Positions 24,783-32,169 of a stretch of 33,929 nt of DNA are shown piece after piece. The notes beneath the pieces were generated by a model. It saw only the letters and a program-made list of their open reading frames with translations, ran no database searches and had not been told where the DNA came from. Position 1 is the stretch's first letter. Every line of letters begins with the position of its first letter. Source of the stretch: Alteromonadaceae bacterium. GTDB lineage: Bacteria > Pseudomonadota > Gammaproteobacteria > Enterobacterales > Alteromonadaceae. Made by a program: the position numbers and the translations under genes. Location of the stretch: NCBI GenBank assembly GCA_027013165.1, contig JALUXV010000511.1:1-33929 (forward strand). The letters are read 5' to 3'.

Positions 24783-26339
24783 ATGCGATTAGAAATTAGT
24801 TGCCAAGACCGCCTTGGAATTACTCAAGACGTTTTAGACATTCTAGTGACTCACGAGATTGACCTTCGTGGTATCGAAATTGACGAAGCAGGGAAAATTT
24901 TTCTAAATTTTCCCAATATCGAATTCTCTGATTTTCAACATTTGATGCCACAAATCCGTCGAATCGACGGCATTGACGATGTTAAAACAACTCCTTTTAT
25001 GCCGGGTGAGCGAGAGAAAACCCAGCTATTTGCTATTCTACGTACTTTGCCCGATCCCGTTTTTTCTGTGGATTCCAAAGGGCGCATTTTACTTTGCAAT
25101 GAAGCGGTAACCGCGGGTTTAGAAATGTCTCCCAGGGAAATTTCTGGCTATGACATCGCTGAATGCGTGAAAGGGGTAAACATTCTTCGTTGGTTAGAAG
25201 CCAAGGAAGTTTTGCCAAAGTCAGCCAAAGTGAAATTTGTTCAACAAGATTATGTAGCAGACATGCTACCTGTAATGGTACCTGATGGTGACAACGGTTC
25301 TATTATTGCCGGTGCGGTTATTATTTTAAAATCAGAGTTACGACTAGGTCAGCAATTTAGCGCGTTCCATCAACATTCAACAGACAGTTTTGACCAGTTT
25401 TCGGTACATTCAACCAGTATGAAAAAAGTGGTCAGTGAAGCTAAACGCATTGCTGATTTAGACGCACCTATTCTCATTTTTGGTGAGACGGGTACAGGTA
25501 AAGAAATGATTGCTCGTGCGTGCCATCAATCTAGCCGCAGAAACTCAGGTGCTTTTTTGGCACTGAATTGTGCATCATTGCCAGACAGCGTAGCTGAAAC
25601 TGAATTATTCGGATACGCCGAGGGTGCATTTAATCAACCTAGTTCTCGCGTAGGCCTATTAGAGCAAGCGAAAGGTGGCACCTTGCTCCTCGACGAAATT
25701 GCAGATATGTCGCAACAGCTTCAGGCAAAACTATTGCGGGTACTTGAAGACGGCGAATTTCGACGAGTGGGCGACAATGAGCCTGTAAAGGTAGACGTGC
25801 GGGTTATCTGTACCACCTGTCGAGATTTAGGACAGCTTGTTGAAGATGGTCATTTCAGAAAAGAACTCTATTATCGACTTAACGTACTTAGTTTAGTGAT
25901 GCCGTCGTTAAAAGAGCGCCGCCAAGATATTATTCTGTTGGCAGAAACCTTTATACTTCAGCACAGTACTAAGCTTGGTCGGATCCCAGCAAAGCTGAGT
26001 AAGTCTTGCGTGGAATTTTTACAGCAATATCCATGGCCTGGAAATGTGAGACAGTTACAAAATGCACTGTTTAGAGCATTGTCACTGTTGGATGGCCATG
26101 AAATCACTAAAGAAGATATTCAACTGCCCAGTTGTGCGCCAAGTGTGACTTACATAGATGAAAATTTTGAAGGCACTTTGGATGAAGAAGTGAAGAAATT
26201 TGAGAAAAATATGCTTAAACGACTTTATCCCTATTATCCTAGCACACGCCAATTAGCTAAAAAGCTTGGACTAAGCCACACAGCTATTGCCAATAAGCTC
26301 AGAGAGTATGGCATTAACAAAGCCACGGTTAAGCTATAA
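24783..26339 (+). CDS. tyrR: Aromatic amino acid regulator TyrR
   Basis: A regulator that responds to Tyr, Phe or Trp and controls aromatic amino acid transport and metabolism. The start is at the ATG at 24783, which gives the conserved MRLEISCQDRLGIT N-terminus; a GTG at 24771 would only add four residues. The 518-aa protein has an ACT domain (1-70, with DLRGIEID), a PAS domain (about 80-185, LPDPVFSVDSKGRILLCN), an AAA+ domain (about 205-430, Walker A GETGTGKE, Walker B GTLLLDEIAD) and a Fis-type helix-turn-helix (STRQLAKKLGLSHTAIANKLREYG). The GAFTGA loop is changed to GAFNQPS, so it should not work with sigma-54, as in E. coli TyrR. Confidence 0.95.
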   Translation: MRLEISCQDRLGITQDVLDILVTHEIDLRGIEIDEAGKIFLNFPNIEFSDFQHLMPQIRRIDGIDDVKTTPFMPGEREKTQLFAILRTLPDPVFSVDSKGRILLCNEAVTAGLEMSPREISGYDIAECVKGVNILRWLEAKEVLPKSAKVKFVQQDYVADMLPVMVPDGDNGSIIAGAVIILKSELRLGQQFSAFHQHSTDSFDQFSVHSTSMKKVVSEAKRIADLDAPILIFGETGTGKEMIARACHQSSRRNSGAFLALNCASLPDSVAETELFGYAEGAFNQPSSRVGLLEQAKGGTLLLDEIADMSQQLQAKLLRVLEDGEFRRVGDNEPVKVDVRVICTTCRDLGQLVEDGHFRKELYYRLNVLSLVMPSLKERRQDIILLAETFILQHSTKLGRIPAKLSKSCVEFLQQYPWPGNVRQLQNALFRALSLLDGHEITKEDIQLPSCAPSVTYIDENFEGTLDEEVKKFEKNMLKRLYPYYPSTRQLAKKLGLSHTAIANKLREYGINKATVKL

Positions 26340-26368
26340 ACCCAGTTGTGGTCTAATGTTAAAAATTC

Positions 26369-26420
26369 TTTACACCTCGCTTCACAAGCCATAATACGAG
26401 GTGTAAATACCAAATTTACG
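26369..26420. promoter_or_regulatory. Candidate TyrR sites upstream of fahA
   Basis: Two overlapping symmetries stand in the 235-bp tyrR-fahA gap. One is an 11-base inverted repeat TTTACACCTCG-N17-CGAGGTGTAAA (26369-26379 and 26397-26407). The other, TGTAAAT-ACCAA-ATTTACG (26402-26420), resembles a TyrR box but has one extra central base. Binding by TyrR is plausible but less sure than at phhA or tyrR. The first palindrome has no T-run in the forward direction. Confidence 0.4.
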
Positions 26421-26574
26421 GTGTGCGGTGTATAGGCTCGCTTACATGGCACACCAATAATCTTTTCCCCAATACTTCTCAAATTCACACATTCAATGGC
26501 ATAACGTAGGTATGCATTAATTAACTTAGTCCAGTGTGCTGTACACAGCGGAGAAACTGGCAACAGGAATCCCG

Positions 26575-27585
26575 ATGAAATTAGCTACCTACAAAAACGA
26601 TTCTCGTGACGGTCAACTTATGATTGTGTCCCGTGACCTCACCCAAACGTGTAGCGCTGAAGGAATTGCACCCACGATGCAACATGCGCTGGATAACTGG
26701 AGCACCTTAGTCAATTTGCTTGATGCGCGATATCGTCAACTTAATAATAATGAAATTGACGCTATTCCTTTTGACCAGTCGCGTTGTGAGTCTCCCTTAC
26801 CTCGAGCGTATCAATGGGCCGACGGAAGCGCATACGTAAACCACGTAGAGTTGGTAAGAAAAGCCCGCGGTGCCGAAATGCCAGAAAGTTTTTGGACTGA
26901 TCCGCTGATGTACCAAGGCGGCTCCGATGACTTTATTGGTCCTCGTGATGACGTGATCTTGCCAAGCGACGAGTGGGGTATCGACTTTGAGGGCGAAGTT
27001 GCCGTGGTGACAGACGATGTGCCAATGGGTTGCAGTGCTGAGCGAGGCGCGCAAAGTATTCGTCTGATTATGCTGGTAAACGACGTGTCATTACGTGGCC
27101 TTATTCCTGGCGAATTGGCGAAAGGTTTTGGCTTTTTTCAATCCAAACCCGCATCAAGCTTTTCACCTGTAGCGGTAACGCCAGATGAGTTGGGAGAGTC
27201 ATGGCAGGATAGCAAGGTACATTTACCACTTCGTTCTACCTATAACGGCAAGTTGTTCGGCAAGCCTGAAGCGGGTGAAGACATGACGTTCGATTTTGGT
27301 CAGCTTGTGGCTCATGCAGCGAAAAGCAGAAACCTTGGTGCAGGTGCTATAATTGGATCAGGTACTGTGTCTAACAAGCAAGGCACAGAACACGGCTCGT
27401 CAATCGGCGAGGGTGGATTGGGTTATTCTTGTATCGCCGAAGTACGAATGATAGAAACTATTCGAGATGGAAAGCCATCCACGCCGTTTATGCAGTTTGG
27501 TGACAAAATTAAAATCGAGATGCTCGATCAGTCTGGTGAATCAATTTTCGGTGCCATCGAGCAACAAATTAAGCCGCTCGCCTAG
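26575..27585 (+). CDS. fahA: Fumarylacetoacetate hydrolase
   Basis: Splits fumarylacetoacetate to fumarate and acetoacetate, the last step of tyrosine/homogentisate breakdown. The start at the ATG at 26575 follows AGGAAT by eight bases and gives MKLATYKNDSRDGQL, typical of the roughly 330-aa bacterial branch of the family; an in-frame start at 26536 has no support. The 336-aa protein shows the metal-binding block WGIDFEGEVAVV (Asp/Glu ligands near 140), the LVNDVSLR segment, FFQSKPASSFSP, and GSGTVSN followed by the C-terminal GDKIKIEM. It lies 23 bp before maiA in the same operon. Confidence 0.93.
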   Translation: MKLATYKNDSRDGQLMIVSRDLTQTCSAEGIAPTMQHALDNWSTLVNLLDARYRQLNNNEIDAIPFDQSRCESPLPRAYQWADGSAYVNHVELVRKARGAEMPESFWTDPLMYQGGSDDFIGPRDDVILPSDEWGIDFEGEVAVVTDDVPMGCSAERGAQSIRLIMLVNDVSLRGLIPGELAKGFGFFQSKPASSFSPVAVTPDELGESWQDSKVHLPLRSTYNGKLFGKPEAGEDMTFDFGQLVAHAAKSRNLGAGAIIGSGTVSNKQGTEHGSSIGEGGLGYSCIAEVRMIETIRDGKPSTPFMQFGDKIKIEMLDQSGESIFGAIEQQIKPLA

Positions 27586-27608
27586 CATTTAAGGCTTTGG
27601 AGTTAGCA

Positions 27609-28265
27609 ATGAGTCTAAAACTATACGGGTACTGGCGCTCAACAGCGTCTTACAGAGTGAGAATTGCGCTCAATTTAAAGGGCGTTGATTATGAGTATAT
27701 TCCCGTACATCTGGTGAATAATGGTGGTGAGCAGCACCAGCAGGACTATACGCAGCTAAATCCAACAAAACTCGTTCCCACTTTTGTTGATGATCAAGAG
27801 GACATAATTCTCAATCAATCGATGGCTATTATTGAGTATTTGGATGAAAGGTTTAATCAGACCTCTCCTTTGATACCCTCACACGCTACAGAGCGAGCGA
27901 GGGTTCGCGCGTTAGCTCAGGATATTGCTTGTGATATTCAGCCTTTGGGCAATCTTCGAGTGCTAAATGCCTTAAAGACAAATTACCAACTCACACAATC
28001 GGAGGCTTTCGCATGGGCGGCTGATTGGATCAGGCGTGGATTTGATGGCATTGAAAAGCGTTTGGCGACGCAAGCGGGCAAATATTGTTTTGATTTTGAC
28101 GTGACCCTTGCCGATGTGTGCTTGGTACCGCAAGTGTACAATGCTAAGCGCTTTGGGGTGGAAATGAGCGACTATCCACTTATTTCAAAGATCGCCCAAA
28201 ACTGTAATGAATTGGACGCATTTATTCGTGCGCACCCAGATAATCAACCCGACGCCGATAGTTAG
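27609..28265 (+). CDS. maiA: Maleylacetoacetate isomerase
   Basis: A zeta-class glutathione S-transferase that converts maleylacetoacetate to fumarylacetoacetate. The start at the ATG at 27609 follows GGAG by six bases and gives 218 aa; an ATG at 27597 would add four residues. The N-terminal thioredoxin fold has the zeta-class signature with the catalytic serine in YWRSTASYRVRIALNLKG (residues about 8-25), then NPTKLVPTFVDD and LNQSMAIIEYLDE. The C-terminal helical domain has QDIACDIQPLGNLRVL. It is co-transcribed with fahA, which supplies the next enzyme. Confidence 0.95.
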   Translation: MSLKLYGYWRSTASYRVRIALNLKGVDYEYIPVHLVNNGGEQHQQDYTQLNPTKLVPTFVDDQEDIILNQSMAIIEYLDERFNQTSPLIPSHATERARVRALAQDIACDIQPLGNLRVLNALKTNYQLTQSEAFAWAADWIRRGFDGIEKRLATQAGKYCFDFDVTLADVCLVPQVYNAKRFGVEMSDYPLISKIAQNCNELDAFIRAHPDNQPDADS

Positions 28266-28280
28266 GGACTGTATACCTTG

Positions 28281-28748
28281 CTATTGGCGCTTTATCGGAA
28301 GCTCGGTGGTATCTTTTACTTTCTTTAGAGCAAATGTGGAACTTAAATGATCCACTAAGGGAAGGTGGGTGAGCTTAGTTTTAAGAATATATTCGTATTC
28401 TTCAATACTCTCTACAACAACTTTTAAAAGGTAGTCCTTCTCACCACTGGTGGTATGGCATTCTACAATTTCATCTATACCTTGTACTGCATTTTCAAAA
28501 TCTGTTAGGGAGTCTCCATCGTGATTCTTGAGCGTCACGTAAATGAAAACAGATACCCCAAGATTGAGCTTCTTACTGTCTAACAAGGTTACTTTTCTCA
28601 GAATAATACCGTCGGCTTCCATGCGTTTAACTCTTCGCCAGCAAGGAGTATGAGATAACCCTACTTGTTGGCTTAAATCCGCCATTGAAACGGTAGCATC
28701 TTGTTGAAGAACACGAAGTATTTCCCTGTCAAACTTGTCTAATTTCAT
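28281..28748 (-). CDS. Lrp/AsnC-family regulator
   Basis: A 155-aa amino-acid-responsive DNA-binding protein. The N-terminal helix-turn-helix is typical (LDKFDREILRVLQQDATVSMADLSQQVGLSHTPCWRRVKRMEADGII), and the C-terminal half is an RAM/ACT-like effector domain with CHTTSGEKDYLLKVVVE and a conserved Gly-Asp pair. It diverges from the amino acid dehydrogenase gene across a 187-bp gap, which fits control of that gene by branched-chain or aromatic amino acids (BkdR/Lrp-like). It is convergent with maiA and the two stop codons are 15 bp apart. Confidence 0.93.
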   Translation of the reverse strand: MKLDKFDREILRVLQQDATVSMADLSQQVGLSHTPCWRRVKRMEADGIILRKVTLLDSKKLNLGVSVFIYVTLKNHDGDSLTDFENAVQGIDEIVECHTTSGEKDYLLKVVVESIEEYEYILKTKLTHLPLVDHLSSTFALKKVKDTTELPIKRQ

Positions 28749-28769
28749 GAGTTAATTTCCAACACCTTT

Positions 28770-28864
28770 ATGATAATTATTATATATAAAAATAAATCAT
28801 AGGATAGATATCCTAGAACATTTATCTTTGGTAGCGTGCGGTTGCATGTAAACAATTCTGTATA
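28770..28864. promoter_or_regulatory. Divergent control region for the Lrp-type regulator and dehydrogenase
   Basis: An AT-rich block bounded by TATGAT and ATCATA (about 28770-28802) is followed by AGGATA-GA-TATCCT (28801-28814), a short perfect palindrome of the kind Lrp-family proteins bind. A weak TyrR-like site TGTAAA-CAATTC-TGTATA (28847-28864, 10 of 12 or fewer consensus bases) stands closer to the dehydrogenase gene. No precise promoter is claimed. Confidence 0.4.
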
Positions 28865-28935
28865 CTCAAGTTTGCAAGGTTTGTCCTCACACATATTCGC
28901 TACACTTGAGAAAATTTTCTGAAAGAACGAGTCTT

Positions 28936-29994
28936 ATGTCGGTATTCCAACATCCTGAATTTGATAATCACGAACACGTTGCCTTTTACAATGACGAGAA
29001 AGCGAGTTTGCAAGCTATTATCGCGGTGCATAACACAAATCTCGGTCCCTCGCTGGGCGGTTGTCGAATGTGGACATATGCCGACAGCAATGAAGCGCTA
29101 AACGATGTACTTCGCCTTTCAAAAGGTATGACTTATAAAGCGGCAATGGCAAATTTGGCCTTAGGCGGTGGTAAGTCGGTTATTATTGGCGACCCAAGAA
29201 CGCAAAAAACACCGGAAATGATGTCTGCTATGGGTGAGTTTGTGGCGTCTTTAGGAGGAAAATACTTTTCTGCTGAAGATTCCGGTATTGCCGTAAGTGA
29301 TCTAAAAACAATGGCCCAGCACTCGGATTATATTGCGGGGATCCATGCAAAGTATCACTATGCCGGCGAGCAAGCAGACGGTAATCCAGCGCCTTCAACG
29401 GCATATGGTGTGTTTGTTGGGGTAAAAGCCTCGGTTGAGTATGCATTGAATTGCAATCTTAAGGGAGTGAAGGTTGCTATTCAGGGAATGGGACATGTGG
29501 GCTATCGCTTGGCAGAGCATCTACATCGTGAAGGTGCAGTACTATTTGTTGCCGACATCTTTCCAGAAGGTGTGGATAAAGCTGTCGCTAATCTCGGGGC
29601 CACGGCCGTGTCTCCGGAGGAAATATTGAGTTTAGATGTAGACGTATTAGCACCTTGTGCTTTGGGTGCCACCGTAAATGAGCAGTCTATTGATACGATA
29701 AAAGCCAAAGTGATTGCCGGCGCAGCAAATAACCAACTCTCAACAGAATCTATCGGCGAGCAACTGTTAGAACGAGGTATTTTGTACGCACCAGACTATG
29801 TGATCAATGCAGGTGGTGTTATCGACATCTTCCATCAGCGCATGGCAACAAGCTCGAATGAAGCGATGCGAGCTCATATCGAAAAGATTGGCACTACCCT
29901 AAAAGACATCTACACACGCTCTGAGCAATCAAAAAATGCGACCAATCGCGTGGCAAATGTTATGGCGGAAGAACGATTTACTAATAAGGCTTGA
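28936..29994 (+). CDS. Leucine/phenylalanine-type amino acid dehydrogenase
   Basis: An NAD-dependent oxidative deaminase of the Glu/Leu/Phe/Val dehydrogenase family. The start at the ATG at 28936 gives 352 aa with MSVFQHPEFDNHEHVAFYND; an upstream in-frame non-ATG start at 28906 is not supported. Residues GPSLGGCRMW (about 40-49) and GMTYKAAMANLALGGGKSVI (about 66-85) contain the two catalytic/substrate lysines. The catalytic Asp lies in SAEDSGI. The Rossmann domain is marked by GVKVAIQGMGHVGYRLAEHL (about 175-195). The sequence cannot say whether Leu, Val or Phe is preferred. Its divergent partner is an Lrp-type regulator. Confidence 0.93.
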   Translation: MSVFQHPEFDNHEHVAFYNDEKASLQAIIAVHNTNLGPSLGGCRMWTYADSNEALNDVLRLSKGMTYKAAMANLALGGGKSVIIGDPRTQKTPEMMSAMGEFVASLGGKYFSAEDSGIAVSDLKTMAQHSDYIAGIHAKYHYAGEQADGNPAPSTAYGVFVGVKASVEYALNCNLKGVKVAIQGMGHVGYRLAEHLHREGAVLFVADIFPEGVDKAVANLGATAVSPEEILSLDVDVLAPCALGATVNEQSIDTIKAKVIAGAANNQLSTESIGEQLLERGILYAPDYVINAGGVIDIFHQRMATSSNEAMRAHIEKIGTTLKDIYTRSEQSKNATNRVANVMAEERFTNKA

Positions 29995-30019
29995 AAGTTA
30001 GCATTCAAATCGTCATAAT
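29991..30019 (+). promoter_or_regulatory. Promoter of the SRP RNA gene
   Basis: The hexamers are -35 TTGAAA (29991-29996), which overlaps the dehydrogenase stop codon, a 17-base spacer and -10 CATAAT (30014-30019). A GC-rich discriminator (GCGCGGCGCGC) follows, as in stable RNA promoters. A leader of about 39 bases would be removed to give the mature RNA. Confidence 0.55.
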
Positions 30020-30064
30020 GCGCGGCGCGCTCAGGGTGGCGCGTCACCAACGCCCGATTTCTAT

Positions 30065-30175
30065 GGTGGACTCTTGGTCCTCCCGCAATGATACTTTGTG
30101 AACCCGGTCAGGCCCGGAAGGGAGCAGCCGCAGCAAACGACTCATGTGCCGGGATGTGGCTGGGGGTCTGCCACC
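30065..30175 (+). ncRNA. ffs: 4.5S signal recognition particle RNA
   Basis: The RNA that pairs with Ffh to target membrane proteins. The conserved symmetric-loop and tetraloop core is clear: GGTCAGGCCCGGAAGGGAGC around 30107-30126, then GTGCCGGGATGTGGCTGG. The ends pair (GGTGGACTC with GGTCTGCCACC). The length of about 111 nt is close to the E. coli 114 nt. The mature ends are estimated from pairing. Confidence 0.93.
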
Positions 30176-30190
30176 CAAACCTCTTAGTGC

Positions 30191-30496
30191 CTATTCATCC
30201 GCTTCGTCATTTTCTTCATTTGCCGTATCAGCAGATGCTTTCGCTTTATCCAAGAATTTAATTGCTTTTTCTACCGCGTGAGCAACGTTCATTTCCATTT
30301 GATTACGTTCACTTTGCGGCAGGTAGAAGGCCATATCCACCTCATAGCGGATATATCTCGGCGGGACTTGATTGAGTGCCAGACAACAAATGTCGGCAAG
30401 ATAGTCCGTCGATTGGGATTTATCGAGCCCAAGTTCTGCGATTCGGTCTAATACTAAATGTTCGTAATAATTGTGAATATCATCATCTAACTTCAT
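30191..30496 (-). CDS. ComFB-like protein
   Basis: A 101-aa protein resembling the ComFB (late competence development) family. The N-terminal IHNYYEHLVLDRI and the middle segment DICCLALNQVPPRYIRYEVDMAFYL are the family blocks; the two adjacent cysteines sit where family members carry metal-binding Cys. The acidic tail (ANEENDEADE) is low complexity. The function in gammaproteobacteria is unclear; some relatives in cyanobacteria bind cyclic di-nucleotides. It is convergent with the SRP RNA gene (15 bp apart) and divergent from kynA. Confidence 0.8.
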   Translation of the reverse strand: MKLDDDIHNYYEHLVLDRIAELGLDKSQSTDYLADICCLALNQVPPRYIRYEVDMAFYLPQSERNQMEMNVAHAVEKAIKFLDKAKASADTANEENDEADE

Positions 30497-30642
30497 TAGC
30501 GGTGCCCTTTAATAATAATTTGATGTGAAAATCTATGTGGCTAATCAAATGAATGTTTATAAAAGGTATAGCTGTTATTTTGTCGATGTCGAGTAACCAA
30601 TGTTAGAATTCAGTGTTACATCAACAACAAGAACGACAGAAT

Positions 30643-31743
30643 ATGAAAAAAAATATTGAGCCTTGTTACTACGGCGACTACCTGCATTTAGATAAGCTAC
30701 TCGGTGCTCAAGAGCCGCAAAGTGCAAAGTATGGAGAAGAAGCGCACGAGGAAACACTGTTTATCATAGTGCATCAAGTTTATGAATTGTGGTTTAAGCA
30801 AGTGCTACACGAGTTAAACTCGGTCATCGACACTTTTAATCAGCCGTCAGTTAAAGATGAACAACTTACTCAAGTCGTTCATCGACTTCACCGCGTTATT
30901 CAAATCCAAAAACTAATGAACGATCAGATAGCGGTAATGGAAACCATGACACCGCAGCAGTTTCTGTCATTTCGCGACTATTTGGTACCCGCCTCAGGCT
31001 TTCAGAGTATTCAATTTAAACGTTTGGAAATTTCTCTGGGACTAAAGCGCGAGTTTCGCATCGACTTTGACAAACAAAGTTTTTACAACCGGTTAGAAGA
31101 CAAAGACCGCGCCCTATTGGAAGCATTAGAAGCAAAGCCAAGTTTGTTTGATTTAGTGGATGCTTGGTTAGCGCGAATGCCTTTGTTGGAAATGGATGGT
31201 TTTGCATTTTGGGACTACTACAAAAATGCTACTGACTCTATGCTCGCGGAAGATAAAGAGACCATATCGACGAATCCAACCTTGAGTGACAAAGAAAAAC
31301 AACAAGAGTTGCATGATCTGGAAGGCACTAAAGAAAGTTTCGAAGCGCTCTTTTCTCATGATAAATATGAGGCATTGAGAGAAGATGGAAAATTCCGTCT
31401 AAGTCACGATGCTATGCTTTCCGCGCTTTTCATTAAGCAGTATTCGGAAGAGCCTATTTTTAACTTACCATTTCAATTAATCACAGCGCTGACAGAGGTT
31501 GATGAACAGCTCACTATATGGCGTTATCGCCATGCGATGATGGTTCAGCGTATGTTGGGTACCAAAATTGGTACTGGCGGTTCTTCAGGTCACCACTATC
31601 TGAAAAAAACAACCGATTCTAACCGCATCTTTCTAGATTTCTTTAACATGGCAACCTTCTTACTTCCCAAAGATAGCTTACCCCAACTACCAATGTCGGT
31701 AAGGAAATTATTGGGTTTCCATTTACAGGCCATAGACAGCTAA
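30643..31743 (+). CDS. kynA: Tryptophan 2,3-dioxygenase
   Basis: A heme enzyme that opens the indole ring of tryptophan to N-formylkynurenine. The start at the ATG at 30643 gives 366 aa (MKKNIEPCYYGDYLHLDKLL); an upstream in-frame GTG at 30613 adds a Gln-rich stretch of doubtful value. The distal active-site His44 is in FIIVHQVYELWFKQ. The heme-binding His is in WRYRHAMMVQRMLG, and the substrate loop TGGSSGHHYL follows. The protein belongs to the longer branch of bacterial enzymes, with an insert of charged residues near 205-240. Kynureninase and formamidase are not in the window. Confidence 0.95.
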   Translation: MKKNIEPCYYGDYLHLDKLLGAQEPQSAKYGEEAHEETLFIIVHQVYELWFKQVLHELNSVIDTFNQPSVKDEQLTQVVHRLHRVIQIQKLMNDQIAVMETMTPQQFLSFRDYLVPASGFQSIQFKRLEISLGLKREFRIDFDKQSFYNRLEDKDRALLEALEAKPSLFDLVDAWLARMPLLEMDGFAFWDYYKNATDSMLAEDKETISTNPTLSDKEKQQELHDLEGTKESFEALFSHDKYEALREDGKFRLSHDAMLSALFIKQYSEEPIFNLPFQLITALTEVDEQLTIWRYRHAMMVQRMLGTKIGTGGSSGHHYLKKTTDSNRIFLDFFNMATFLLPKDSLPQLPMSVRKLLGFHLQAIDS

Positions 31744-31770
31744 ACTCTGTTATTCCCAAGCATAAGCCTT

Positions 31771-31802
31771 GTGTACCGAAAAGTTTGTTATTTTCGGTAC
31801 AC
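31771..31802. terminator. Palindrome after kynA, possible terminator
   Basis: Perfect 12-base arms GTGTACCGAAAA (31771-31782) and TTTTCGGTACAC (31791-31802) surround an eight-base loop. The A-run and T-run are inside the stem and no T-tract follows, so intrinsic termination would be weak. It is the only hairpin available to end kynA. Confidence 0.45.
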
Positions 31803-31970
31803 TAAGCGCGTGTATACGCGAAATAATCTTTGGTCTTTCTGTTGTATTCGGGAGCTCACTTAAAACTAGGTATAAAGGCGCTATTCTCAAATTTTTGTTG
31901 TTCGAAATTGTTTGAGGGGTTGGTTATAAAATGAACGCCACTGCTCAATTTTTGTGATGTTACTGTAAAC

Positions 31971-31988
31971 TGTAAGTTAAGATTTACA
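31971..31988 (+). promoter_or_regulatory. TyrR box upstream of the TonB receptor
   Basis: TGTAAG-TTAAGA-TTTACA matches the TyrR consensus TGTAAA-N6-TTTACA at 11 of 12 positions. A second TGTAAA half-site (31964-31969) stands seven bases to its left and forms a weak overlapping box. The site is about 60 bp before the -35 of the predicted receptor promoter, a position usual for activation. Confidence 0.55.
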
Positions 31989-32047
31989 GCTTTCAAAAAA
32001 ACTCGAAAAAAAAAATGAACTTTTGAAAGTCCGTGGTCTGATCGCGG

Positions 32048-32077
32048 TTGACCCATTGGACATGATGTGTTTATTAT
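32048..32077 (+). promoter_or_regulatory. Promoter of the TonB receptor gene
   Basis: The hexamers are -35 TTGACC (32048-32053), an 18-base spacer and -10 TATTAT (32072-32077). The leader would be about 85 bases. Confidence 0.5.
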
Positions 32078-32135
32078 CTTCGTGAGGCTTAGACCTTACT
32101 AATAATATAAGTCGTTAAAAAGCGATTTAAACACA

Positions 32136-32161
32136 CACTAAAAAATTTAGTGGTCCAGGGA
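32136..32161 (+). promoter_or_regulatory. Hairpin next to the receptor ribosome site
   Basis: CACTAAA (32136-32142) and TTTAGTG (32146-32152) form a small stem four bases before the Shine-Dalgarno AGGGAG (32157-32161 region). It may tune translation of this outer-membrane protein; the stem is AT-rich and short. Confidence 0.35.
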
Positions 32162-32169
32162 GACAATAC

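Larger units (their letters stand above)
31744..32169. other. Long leader region between kynA and the TonB receptor
   Basis: No gene is seen in these 426 bp. The region holds a 12-base perfect palindrome just after kynA (31771-31802), a TyrR box (31971-31988), a purine run (32006-32017), a probable promoter (32048-32077), and a small hairpin directly before the ribosome site of the receptor gene. Each is listed separately. Confidence 0.6.

Noticed and set aside
24783-26339. TyrR as a sigma-54 activator because of its AAA+ domain
   Set aside because: The GAFTGA loop is replaced by GAFNQPS, as expected for TyrR proteins that work with sigma-70.
30497-30642. TyrR box upstream of kynA
   Set aside because: No sequence in the gap matches TGTAAA-N6-TTTACA well enough; the best half-sites are isolated.
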